From Adiantum capillus-veneris (taxonomy: Eukaryota; Streptophyta; Polypodiopsida; Polypodiales; Pteridaceae), in contig CM043952.1 in assembly GCA_014529385.2 (NCBI GenBank), positions 52,325,119 to 52,389,118 on the forward strand: a DNA stretch of 64,000 nt, in the 5' to 3' direction. Position numbers and translations under genes: made by a program. Below are positions 1-10,800 of the stretch, in pieces (position 1 is the stretch's first letter; each line of letters starts with the position of its first letter). The notes under the pieces were generated by a model. The model was given only the letters and a program-made list of their open reading frames with translations. It had not been told where the DNA came from and did not search any database.

Positions 1-882
1 GTCGACTATATGACTAGATGGGCAGAGGCTACAACCACCACTAGAATCATAGCGGTAGAGGTAGCTAAATTTATCTATGAGCACATATGTTGTAGGTTTG
101 GCACACCTTTAGAGATCATCTCTGATAGAGGGCCAGGTTTCAGAGCAGGCTTGGTAGGAGAATTAATGCAGAAACTGGGCATTACAAGGAGGCACTCTTC
201 ACCATATTACCCTCAATGTAATGGCCTAGTTGAAAAGGTAAATGGAATGGTTTCTAAAATTATTACCAAGCAGGTAAGTAATCATCCTGGAGACTGGGAT
301 AAGTATCTACTACCAGCTTTATGGGCCTACAGAACTTCATTTCGTACATCCTTGGGATTCACACCGTATCATCTAGTATTTGGTAAGGAAGCAATCTTGC
401 CCATTGAAGTGCAACTACAAAGTCTCAGAGTAATGGCAAGCCAGCTTCAACAGCCCAACATGCATTTGAGAGATCACATCATCAACTTGGAAAGACTACA
501 GCTAGACAGATAAGAAGCAATAAATTATTATGCACCACAAGCAGAGCATAGACGGCTTAGCTTTAACGAGCATATCCGGAAAAAAGAATTGAAGAAAGGA
601 ATGTTGGTGCTCCGCTACGACAATCGCTTCGACACGCGCAAGGATAAGAAACTCCTACTCCGATGGAAAGGCCCTTTCATCATCAGGAAAAAGTATGCCA
701 ATGGAAGCTACCAGCTTATGGAGGCTGATGGAAAACTTCATAAAACCAGGGTAAATGGTTGGCGACTTAAACCTTATTTTCTTCGATTTGACCAGGCTCC
801 ACCAATTGACATTCCAGATGAGAACACACCATCAGCCACCACCTCCGACGATAATGATCAAACAGATGAGCTAGAGACATGA
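1..882 (+). pseudogene. Ty3/gypsy pol 3' end: integrase core and C-terminal domain
   Basis: This is the end of a gypsy polyprotein that starts before the window. The frame opens with the integrase motif VDYMTRWAEA. It contains the second catalytic Asp in ISDRGPGF and the catalytic Glu in NGLVEKVNG; the first Asp lies outside the window. The C-terminal DNA-binding domain follows at 589-780, with the GPF signature in LRWKGPFII and the terminal WRLKPY. Integrase inserts the cDNA copy into host DNA. The reading frame is continuous from base 1 to 882 except for one in-frame TAA at 511-513, so this copy carries a single nonsense change rather than frameshifts. A purine tract and LTR follow directly, which confirms the + orientation. 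The lineage is not certain; I see no chromodomain after the GPF region. Confidence 0.9.
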
Positions 883-894
883 ATGCCTCTAGCC

Positions 895-906
895 AAAAGG
901 GGAGGG
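895..906 (+). other. Polypurine tract of the first gypsy element
   Basis: The run aaaaggggaggg sits 13 bases after the pol stop and just before the TG that opens the LTR. In LTR retrotransposons such a tract primes plus-strand DNA synthesis. Confidence 0.7.
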
Positions 907-910
907 CTAA

Positions 911-2590
911 TGATGGGGGCTTTTCACAAGCCAAGCTCCCATACTCCTCTTCTCTCGTCCCCACCCCATGAAAACCCCTCTTAGGGAGGGAGGGATAAAA
1001 GGCATTGGAAAAAGTAAGAAAAAAATAAAGTATGATTATGTAAATATATAAGAAAGGTAAAATAGGCCACCTCATGCCTGCGGGGTAGCCCATCCCCACC
1101 TTGCCTCCTTTTTCTTCACTGTTGCCCCGCCGGGTGTCCCTTTTCCTCTCCTCCACTCAAAAGGTCAACCCCCTCTCTCTTCCCCTTGTCCTTTCTCCTT
1201 TCTCTCTCCCCTCAAGCTACCCCACCTCTCACCAATAATGCATTATAACTCACCAATAATGCACCCTAACTCACATGCAACTTACCCTATCTTCCAAAAT
1301 AGTATACCCCACCCCCTCTTCTCTCTCCTATCATATCCCATGATCCAAATGCACCCCCCTCTCTGTAAAGGGCACCATGTCTCTTTTCTTGTAGCTAAAT
1401 AACCTCCCCCACACTCACACACACTCAGTTTCACTGAAAAAGGTGCCCACAGACCCATCCCCACCCGGTGGTTACCTGATTTTTCTTGTGTTCACACACA
1501 TCTGCACACAGATTCACCTCTGAACACACTCCCCTCTCTCCCCTCTTGTAATTACTTTATTCTCCATGTCACCTCTCACTTTTTTTCATCAACCCATCTC
1601 TCTCTCTTAGTCTCTCTCTCATGAGACTGCTGTTTTGACACATATACACACAGCCAGACAAGTGGGGCCCACAGTCACATGGCCTATGTAGATAATGATT
1701 TCTTCATGTCTAAATTCTAGAATTCCTCCCCCCTCCTCCCCTATATAAAGAGGGGTCACCATCACACTAAATACACGACACAACATCACCAAAGAACACA
1801 CTATGCACTGTGTGTGCCTAGTGCACACACACACACCCACACCATCACCGCAATCACCATGCTTGTTTTGAGCATGACCTCTACACCCTTGGCTATGGAA
1901 GATGAAGGGCAACTAAATGAAGGATGATGGCCATAATCCTCGTGCGAGTCTTCTCCATCAACTCCCACCTATCCGCCATGTGCTCTATCACTCTCTCCCT
2001 TCTCATTCCCCTACCCTATGCTCCCCATTTCATCGCCTAATTCTCTAAATAAAGCTTGAGGTTTTGTGAGTATGTTTTCTTGCAATATTTTGCCCATGTG
2101 AGGTGTGCGGAATCGCCACCTAGTATTGTGTTTTGGAGTGAGCTTGTGTATGTGTGAAGGGTGTGCGGATTCGCCATCCTTTAGTGGTGCCTAAGTACTA
2201 AGCCGCTATACCCCCTCCCTCCCTCTCTCTCTCTCTCTCTCTCACTTGATCTCATTCCCTTTCCTCTTCATCATTACTCCCAAGCATCCATCTCTCTTGG
2301 ATGAAAACTTTGTTATGGTGGTGTGTTGTTTGCGTCCTAGCCGCTGACGCTAGGTGGTGCCCCCTGTTTGCTTTACCATGATAGGCTCGAGGCACGCCAT
2401 TCGGTCCCCGGTGTTTTAGAGTCCGTTGGGGTTCGGGGTTTGCTTTGCTCCCATCAGTGTCATGCCACTAATGAGCTCCCAGCACTCCTCTCTCTCACTG
2501 CACCACTCTTGTGGAGTAAGCTCTATGGCAAGATTGATTGTAGGTCTCCCCCCCTATATCACTATCATCCTATTGGTGGAAGATAGCTCA
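911..2590 (+). repeat. 3' LTR of the first gypsy element (right end uncertain)
   Basis: The LTR opens with tgatgggggc right after the polypurine tract. It is pyrimidine-rich, has a TATA box at 1742-1749, an AATAAA at 2048-2053, a (CT)n run at 2224-2243 and two stem-loops at 2101-2121 and 2157-2181. Near 2335-2370 it has the block cctag...ctaggtggtgcccc, which is also found in the LTR-like segment at 50.9 kb. The right edge cannot be set because the partner LTR is outside the window and no target duplication can be read; 2590 is only where LINE-like sequence begins to be plausible. Confidence 0.6.
1742..1749 (+). promoter_or_regulatory. TATA box in the LTR
   Basis: TATATAAA lies about 830 bases into the LTR, followed by a C/A-rich leader and, about 300 bases later, an AATAAA. 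This spacing fits a U3/R boundary near 1775. Confidence 0.6.
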
Positions 2591-2673
2591 AACTGAAGTG
2601 CCGGGCCCGTGAGAGTGGACCAAGCAGCTACCACCCAAGTGTACTACCGAGCCATGGAAAGAGCAGGCATCAG

Positions 2674-5600
2674 CTAAAGAACACAAAGCCACACATGTTG
2701 TCCCAAAGGACAGTCCCAAAGATAGTGACACTGACTCTCCACAAGATGGTCACAAGATGCATATACGGCCGAGGGACCACTATGTAGAAGCCATCTCCCT
2801 ACTGCTATATCTTTGTGTGTGACCAGCCACTTAAACAAAGTGACTCGCCTCGGCTGTCTAGAGTACCACAACCTCTCCCAAAAAGCTACCAAGAACTCAG
2901 CTGTGAGACCCTCCTCCTGCCAATGAGGTGCTCCAATAGGGCGCGCCTCTCTTTGTGCTGCCAGTATGTGATATCCCAGTCGAACAGTGTACTGAAAGAA
3001 AGGGACACCTGTGTGGTCTACAGAGGAGAAAGGGTCCCTCCAAAGCCACTCGTAGGATCCCAATGCACTCGTGCCAGTGGACAGTTCTCCCAAGCCCACA
3101 GTCTCCAGTGTCCAGTCTCAAGAGCTATTGGGTCAGGATCAATGAAACAATTCCTCCCACATATGCCCACCACTCGGATCCTCTAAAAACAACACTCTGC
3201 CACCTACGGGGCCTCTACTACAACTCCGTGTAAGAGTACCTCACCCTGTATCTCAAAAAATAGGAAGGGAACAGTCTCTAAGCAAGCCCAAACTAAGATG
3301 AGAACCTCCAGTCACGTGAAGGCTCTCATCCATCTGAGTGATGCGGACTCAAGAGGTGTCAGCCACTCAGCTGGTACTGCTTCTAAGATGTCTTGACACA
3401 TGTTCTGCACTCCTGTCATGCCCTGTAGTAGTTGAAAGCCCTGAAGCTCCTTTGACAAGCGTAAAACCTATAACCAGTCACCTAAAGAGTGTGTTGGACC
3501 CTCTGCTATCAGACCCTAGGAAACATGAGGCCGACTACCAACCAAGTGTCCACTCTGAGTGCTAACCATGTGGTTCCAAACAAGGGGTTATCTCAAGCGT
3601 TCTTCCATGCAAGTAGGCTGATGCTGCTCCAGGCCTTGTCGCAGATGCTCCCAAGGTTGGAGCAAACTCATAGCGAAGCATTCCTCCAGTCTCTTGCTCA
3701 ATACAACTTTGTGCATCTCTGTGAAAATACATCTGGTCGAAGGTCGCTAGGGGCCTCCAGCATGAGGCACCCTAGCACAAAGCCGTTGCAGCAAGAACTC
3801 CTTCCACGGGTCCTCACCAGGAAGAAATCCTCTGACGATGAACTTCACAAGAAGGGCTCTACTTTGCTGTGTTGGGTCTATGATCCCAAGCCCTCCATGA
3901 GAATAAGGAAGAGTGATGACATGTCAAGCCACTTTAGCCCGGGATATCTGAGTGTCACACCTTGACCAAAGGAAGTTCTAGATCATACTCTCTACCTGAC
4001 TGATACAAGAACTAGAGAAGATCCAATAAGAAGTAATGTACCACATAGTAGCCAAAAACACCTGGTTGGCCACTACAACTCTTCCTGCCAGAGAAAGCTG
4101 TGCGGAGCTCCAATCTAACAACTTCCTCCTGATAGACAAGAGGAGGGGAGTCGACCTGAAACCCTCACGTGATATCCAATCGGGCATAGAAGCACTACCA
4201 ATTGAGAAAGCCACTGTATTTCTCTAGGTGATTAGTGTGCCAGATGCACAACAGAAGGTCTCTAGAGCCTTCTCACACCTGTGAAGGTTGGCCTCCTGGC
4301 CATCCAAGTACGAGGCTAAGTCGTCTGCAAACTCAACGTCCAGTTTCTCATCTCCCCGAATAGGAAGTGCTAAGCCCCATAAACCAACCTGCTGCAACAC
4401 CAAAAATCTTCTCATTACCTCATCATAGAACAAAATGTGGAAGGGGGCAAGAGGGCAGCCCTGTCTGTCCAAACGTGTGAGCATGAAACGATCACCTCTA
4501 CCTCTTGAGAAAATAACCTGACTGTGTGCCCATTTGTACAAAGCTGACACCCCTCTCATCAAGCATCTGAGAAGCCCATCCTACGTAGAGTTCCCTATAG
4601 AAAGTAATAAAGAAGAAGTATCACCAGATCCTCACCACAAAGCTGCACTAGGGCAGAATCCTCCCAAAAAGTAAAGATGTTGTCAAGGATACTATGTTCC
4701 TTGACAAAAACTGTCTCAGTTCCATGTATAAGGCTCTCTAGAAGTGGCTGAATCCTCAAACTTAGAGCCTTGGCAAGAATTTTGTAGGCTGAGTTGAGGA
4801 TGGTGATGGGGCACCACTTTCGAATCTCATCCAAGGACCCACCCTCCTTGGGGATGAGGTAGATCAGGCTCTCACTCATGTTGTCAGGCATCTCTCCTGT
4901 GTGCAAGATGTACTGAAAAGCACTATAGAGATCTGAGCCAAGCAAGTCCTAGTACTCTAAGAGATAACTGGGAGTCAAGCCATCCTCACCTGGACAGCTA
5001 CCACAAGGGAGTGCACTAAGATCCGTGTGCAGCTCCTCAAGCTCAGGTGGTAGTTCCAACCTCTGACACATCTCCTCAGTCTCACAAGAAAAGGCATATG
5101 TCCCCACACCTGTTCTCTGTATGCATCCTGATGCTTTGGCTGAGGCTCTACAAACAAGCAACTGCACGCATGTCCTCTGGCTCAGAAGAAAGTGACCCAT
5201 CGGGCCTCCTCAACTGCCTGACCTTGGCATGCGTATGCCAAGGTCCCACTACCTCAAAGAAAGCACCAGTCACTCTATCACCCACTAGTGTCCATTGAGA
5301 TTCCTGTTGATGGAAAGAAAACTCATGGCACCGCTCCTCTGTGCTAACAAGCTCCTGGCGAGCCTGCTGTAACTGCTCCTCCAACCAAGGACTGTCTGGA
5401 TGTTGCTCCAGCATCCTCTACAAGGAAGCAACACCCCGTTGGAGATACTGCTCCTCCTCTCTTGTTGCAGCCAGGTGAGCCATAGACTCCTAGAGAAAGA
5501 AACAACTAGCTAAGCTCGTCCTGACACCACTGTATCATTAGGAGAATCCTGCATGTCTAATCTCTCTTTCCAAAGAGCCTCCATTTGCTCTCTAAGTGTA

Positions 5601-6416
5601 GAGTCCAGAAAGAACCTCTTAGGGATGGGAAGCATCATGCTCCACCTCCGCTACCTCTGTCATTGTGAGGATCATTGGTGCATCGTCCGAGAAAGAAGTA
5701 CTAGAAATAATGCTAACCATCCCACCCAATTCATAGAACTGGTCACTAATGTAGTAATGATCTATCCGTGATAGATTTACTCCTCCCACTCTGCAGTCCG
5801 AACGAGAGAAGCCCAAGCTGTCTAGGGGCCTCACAAAGCTAGAATGATACCACACATCTAAAACCCTCAAGAGTCATACAAAACCTCTCCCAAGCTGCCA
5901 GCTCAACTCCATGCACAGTAGCATGGCTACCACCATTCCTGTCAGAGAGGTCCTCCAACATGTTGAAATCACCCCCTATGCACCACTGCTCTGTCTGTGA
6001 TAGAGACTCAACAATCTGTGACCAAAACTCACTCGGGCACTCGCCACATTGGGCGCATAGATGTTCAGCAAGCCCACAAGACAACCTTGAACATGCATAG
6101 TGATCCACTGAGCCCTGCCTGTCACAATAATCCCTCTTCCCACAATGGCTTGTTGCAAAGAATCCACAATAGTCATACATACCCCACCCTGGATGCCTCC
6201 AAGTCCAAAAGAAGCTGACCAAAAAGTATCATATCGTCCATGCAAAAGCTGACAACAACATCTAATGCGGCTCTCACTTAGATGATGCTCTTGTAGCATA
6301 AGAAGGTCAATCTCTCCTCCCACAAGGCATCGCTCAATCTCCTGACACAGCCGGCCCCTCTGATGTTGAAGCTGGGATCCACCTAATCCTTGTACGTTTC
6401 ATGATACGATCCTCAT
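2674..6416 (-). pseudogene. L1-like LINE ORF2: endonuclease, reverse transcriptase, zinc-binding tail
   Basis: This is a non-LTR retrotransposon ORF2 read leftward. It starts at ATG 6416 as MRIVS, then a stop where the family has Trp, then NVQGLGG (endonuclease Asn). Further APE-endonuclease motifs are LQEHHLSE, NIYAPN, GGDFNM and SRIDHYYIS; the final SDHxP motif reads SDDAP, so the catalytic His is lost. The reverse transcriptase follows: LIPKEGGS with ITILNSAYKILAKALS (about 4600-4900), RQGCPLAPF and the FADD box (about 4250-4500), then LSLAGRVVVANQ (about 4050). The zf-RVT-like tail (about 2680-2900) has LWYSRQPRRVTLFKWL and CHYLWDCPLGQHVW. The length of about 1250 codons is normal for plant L1 ORF2. 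Several frameshifts and stops make it inactive. No poly(T) is visible on + at the left edge, so the 3' end is cut, perhaps by the gypsy LTR. Confidence 0.9.
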
Positions 6417-6624
6417 GGGAAGCAAGAGAGAACAGATGCTGTCGCGGTAGCTAAACGTGCTATCTTTGAGGCTCGCTTGGATGGGGAGTAATCCGCATCC
6501 GAGTGTCCTCTTGATACGCGTGACTGCAAGGAGTGCCTGGCCCAAGCCCAAGTAGATCGAGTCTTGTGTAAAGCAACCTCCTCATCCAAGAATCCTCATG
6601 AATGTGTACATAGCATGATGAGAA

Positions 6625-7305
6625 CTACATATCAGCAAAGAAGTGAACCACAATGTGTCTATATCCTACTGCATCTCCAGGTGTCACAGCAAACTTGGCC
6701 AATGGCCAAAGAGTCTTAAGCATGTCTGTAACTCCTAGGTATCCCATGTGATGAGAGAAATCTAGGGCCTGTGTTTGTAGACACTCCCAAATTGAGTCGA
6801 GATTCCACTCAGTTTGTTCCCTATTGCAAAAGGGAATAGAGAAGCCAACCACTAAGTCCAAGGCCTTTATCCCCCTAGCTGCAAGGAACAGAACATGGAC
6901 CTTGAAGCAGGATACCGCAAGGTCTAGTGAGGAGTCACCAAGAAAGCGTGTAGAGTTGTAGGCAAAAAAGTCCCATCGGTACTGAATGTCAAAGCTCGTA
7001 AGACCATGAGGGACTGCTGCAAAGGGAGATGTCTGTACCTGAAGAGGGGATTGCAAGAAAGGCTGTCCCTCTCTTGCCAAGCGACTCCTGGCAAAGGTGC
7101 TGCCAAGAGATCTCCTAGCAGCCGAGGATGGCCCTACCCTCTGGGTCGACTGTGGGACTGGAGTATGAGGGGAAGGAGCAAGCAGGGGGAGGGGGTGGAG
7201 AAGAGGGGTGAGGGGATCGGCAAGGATAGGGGGGTGAGGAGGAGAGGCCGAGGGAGCCGGAGGCAGGGGGGGGGGGGGGTTGTCGAGTGAAGCTAAGGTG
7301 GAGGC
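6625..7305 (-). pseudogene. LINE ORF1-like open frame, cut by copia insertion
   Basis: An open frame of about 227 codons lies just upstream of LINE ORF2 on the same strand, which is where ORF1 is expected. Its first third is very rich in proline and serine; this includes a run of 14 G on + (7266-7279). The rest is globular, with stretches such as FDIQYRWDFFAYNSTRFL and LWPLAKFAVTPGDAVGYRH. I cannot match it to a named domain and see no CCHC knuckle, so ORF1 is inferred from position only. The copia element (7306-12529) interrupts it. Across the insertion, on the far side of one GAGGC copy, the frame runs only a few codons before two stops, so the N-terminus is decayed or the start lies elsewhere. 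Confidence 0.45.
7301..7305. repeat. Target site duplication, left copy (copia)
   Basis: GAGGC, identical to 12530-12534; five bases is the usual copia duplication. Confidence 0.93.
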
Positions 7306-7627
7306 TGTTGAGATGTCGAGCTCTACACCTTGAGCTGGCATCCACTACGGGTCTTGGCCGCTTACGGCATTTACTCACTGGCGCGTTAGGTGACCGACAC
7401 GGAGGATCTCTGCCAGTGATTCTACAGCTGGACTACACTTATAGTGCCAGCCTAGTACGCTTTTAGCGAGTTCACACTTAGTGACCGCATGTACATATGT
7501 GCTACTTTTCAGCTTTAGCACTTAGTCATTTTGTACTCTCTTTTCTGTGAAGAAGAAGAAGAAGCTTTCCATCTCTGTGTGCTTTGTGCTTGTCTTGTGT
7601 AGCTCTCTTGCATCCTCATTCTTTACA
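7306..7627 (+). repeat. 5' LTR of the copia element
   Basis: 322 bp from TG to CA. It differs from the 3' LTR at three places, all within about 20 bases of each other near 7450-7470 (gccag/gccat, cttttag/cttctag, agcgag/agtgag). A GAA repeat (gaagaagaagaagaagc) lies near the end at about 7548-7564. Confidence 0.96.
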
Positions 7628-7639
7628 TGGTATCAGAGC
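7628..7639 (+). other. Primer-binding site, initiator tRNA-Met
   Basis: TGGTATCAGAGC follows the 5' LTR with no gap and is the standard plant complement to the 3' end of initiator tRNA-Met, the primer for minus-strand synthesis. Confidence 0.95.
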
Positions 7640-7885
7640 CTGGTGCAGGCAAGAGAGGCTAAGAGAGCAAGAGCATCACAATCCCTTCATTCGCAATCGC
7701 ACAAGTTTCTGAACAGGTCTCCAAAGTGCAGTATACAGAGATTTACTGTACAAGTACAGTGGTTGTATGTACGCTTGATTGTGGACACTCGTTGAGTGTA
7801 GAAAGCGTTCCAGGAACCACGATAGCAGGTTCAGCAGATTTGCAGGTTTTTGCAGATTGCAGCTATTTTGTCTTAGTGCTTCAAG

Positions 7886-10800
7886 ATGTCTGACGGTTTC
7901 AGTCAGATTGTTACTGAGAAGCTTGAGAAAAATAACTACCCTGCATGGAAGTTCAGAATAACAAATTTCCTAAAAGGAAAAGGTTATTGGGACTATGTAG
8001 AAGGAGACAATGAAAAGGAACCAGAGATTCCCGAGGCAAATGCTACAGCAGAACAAAGGAAAGCTTTGAGAGACTGGCAACAAGGCCAGAGCAAAGTGAT
8101 GTATTGGCTGTCTATGAGCATCACAGATGGCATGATGGGATATCTACAGGATGCTGAAACCCCCGCCATTGCATGGAGAAACTTAGGCAGAGTGTTCGAG
8201 GTGAACACCAAGGCCAGGAAGCTTCAACTAAAGTCGGAGCTAAATCAGGTTAAGAGGAACAACCTCTCAATCAATGATTATTCCTTGAAGATCAAGAGTA
8301 TCATTGAGGCTCTTGGATCTATTAAAGTCTCAATGGAAGACGATGACATTGTCCGTGCATGCTTGGATGGTCTAGGAGATGAGTATGTACATTTTAGGTC
8401 TTCCATGAATACAAGAGACGACATCCCCGTGTTCCAAGATTTGATTTCTATGCTTATTCTTGAGGAGAAGAACCTTGACACATCTTCTTCTCATGGCAGA
8501 AATAATTCTGAACAGGCCTTCTATTCTAACTCCAACAGAGGTAGAGGTAGAGGTCGTGGTCGAGGCCCAAGGGGTTGCAGGGGCCAATTTCTGGAAGGTC
8601 AATCAAATCAAAACAATACAGGTGGCAAGGGAAACCAGTCTCAAGGCAGGGGGAGTCAAAGAGGTCGTGGTGCAGGATCAAGCAGGCAGCAACATACTCC
8701 AGATAGTAGAGAATGTTGGACTTGTGGTGAAAGAGGTCACATGTCACGTGACTGTCCAAAGGGAAAAGCAAGTAGAAAGAGAGAACAGGGCAACTATGCA
8801 TCTACTAGCAGAGATGCAGATGACAGCAAAAACGAGCGCATGTTTGTTATGCAACATGTAATGAATACAATGACTGCAGAGAATTCCACCCAAGATGATG
8901 TTTGGTATGTGGATTCAGGTGCCTCTAATCACATGACGTCTCGTGGAGAGTGTTTTAGAGATATGCGCAAACCAGATGTGTCAGGCTATGTGCAGACACG
9001 AGATGACACAGCTCACCCCATTGCTCATGTAGGGGACATACCTCTAAATACGAAGAGTGGGAAATCAAAGTACTTAGCAGATGTACTTCATGTCCCAAAC
9101 ATTACAAAGAATCTTGTTTCTGTTGGACAAATGGTTGAGCAGGGTTTGCAGGTTCGCTTCAATCCAAATGGCTGTTATGTAGAAGATTTCCAGAATGGCT
9201 TTAAGCTGATCACAGAGGGCAAATGTGTGGGCAGAATGTTTACGCTGAATGTAGACATGCCTGAGGTAAAAGCTGCATTATTTGCACAGGGCACAGGTGT
9301 TGTGGCTGATGTTGACATTTGGCACAAACGCATTGGCCATGTCAATGAGCAGAGATTGCGCAGCATGCAATCAAAACAGATTGTAAAAGGTTTGCCCAAA
9401 TTCAAGGTGGATGGTATGCATAAAGTGTGTGCAGCATGTCAGTTTGGAAAACAGTCAAAGGGCTCATTTCCACATGAGCGCAATGTATGTAAAAGGCCAC
9501 TTGAGGTGGTGCACACAGATGTTTGGGGTCCAACCGATACTGCAAGTATACATGGTTGCAGGTATTATGTCTCTTTCATTGATGACCATACAAGGAAAGT
9601 ATGGGTCTACTTCATGCGTAACAAAAGTGAAGTGTTTGGTCACTTTCAAGACTTCAAAGTCATGATTGAGAAGGAGACAGATATGCAAATCAAGACATTG
9701 AGGTCAGATGGAGGGGGAGAGTACTTCTCCAATGATTTTTCAGATTTTCTGCGAATGCATGGTATACACAGGCAGTTTACATGCAGATATACTCCACAGC
9801 AGAATGGGGTCGCAGAAAGGAAAAACAGGCACATCGCAGAGGTTGCACGTGCATTGATGAATGAGAAGAACATGCCTCATCATTTCTGGGCTGAAGCTGT
9901 AAATACAGCTGTGTACATTATGAACAGGACACCTACAGCTACGGTGCATGATGTAACACCTGAGGAAAAGTTTACAGGTACAAAGCCTGATTTGGCACAC
10001 TTGAAAGTGTTTGGCTGCATAGCTTACGTGCATGTACCAGATGAGTTGCGTAGGAAATTGGATCCTAAAGAAGAGAAATGTATTCTTGTGGGATATTCCC
10101 TTGAACAAAAGGGGTACAGGTGCTACAATCCTACTACACGAGAATTACGAGTGAGCAGAGATGTAGTCTTTGATGAGATGAGCAGCTGGTACAGTAATGC
10201 ACATGGCACTATTGGGGCTGATGTAAAAGATGATGTGGTTGTACAAAATGTGAGGCCACAGTCACAGGTTTTGAGTGGACCACAAGAGTCCTCTTCTCGT
10301 GGCTCTGTTGAGAAACCATGGAATGGTAGACTACGTACGCAGGTTACTCCACCAACAGGTACAAGGAATGTATCACGAAAAGGAAAGGAAAAGGTTGATG
10401 AACCTCCCTTTATGGTTGATGCATCATCAGGTTTTTCACATGTAGACATGGATTCAGATGGTTCTGAACAAAGTCTTGATGAGGAATTTGGAATTCCGGC
10501 TGTCAGGACACCTGGTGTAAGGAAAGTACAAGAAGATGCTAGAGGGCAAAGGAGTGACCCAGGACCGCGCAAATCTAATAGAGTCAGAAATCCAGTTCAG
10601 AAATTGACTTATGATGGGTATCTAGCGCATCACCAAGCCTACATGGCTAAGGTGATACAGGATGTGGAGCCCACATGTTTTGAGGATGCAGTTGGAAATG
10701 TGCATTGGGATGATGCAATGAATGAAGAGATGGCTGCATTGGAAGCAAATGACACATGGGAGTTGGTGCCATTGCCAAGTGGCAAGAAAGCTATTGGCTG

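Noticed and set aside
2345-2362. tggtgcccc as a tRNA primer-binding site
   Set aside because: It does not match a plant tRNA 3' end I can name, and this is a 3' LTR with no internal region after it.
2368-6218. Plus-strand open frames across the LINE (for example 2815-3186, 3489-3965)
   Set aside because: They are antisense to well-supported LINE motifs and have no homology of their own.
7266-7279. Poly-G run as an element end or tail
   Set aside because: It lies inside the proline-rich open frame on the minus strand and has no duplication around it.
8460-8861. Second frame inside copia gag
   Set aside because: Shadow of the Arg/Gly-rich gag region; the main frame has all motifs.
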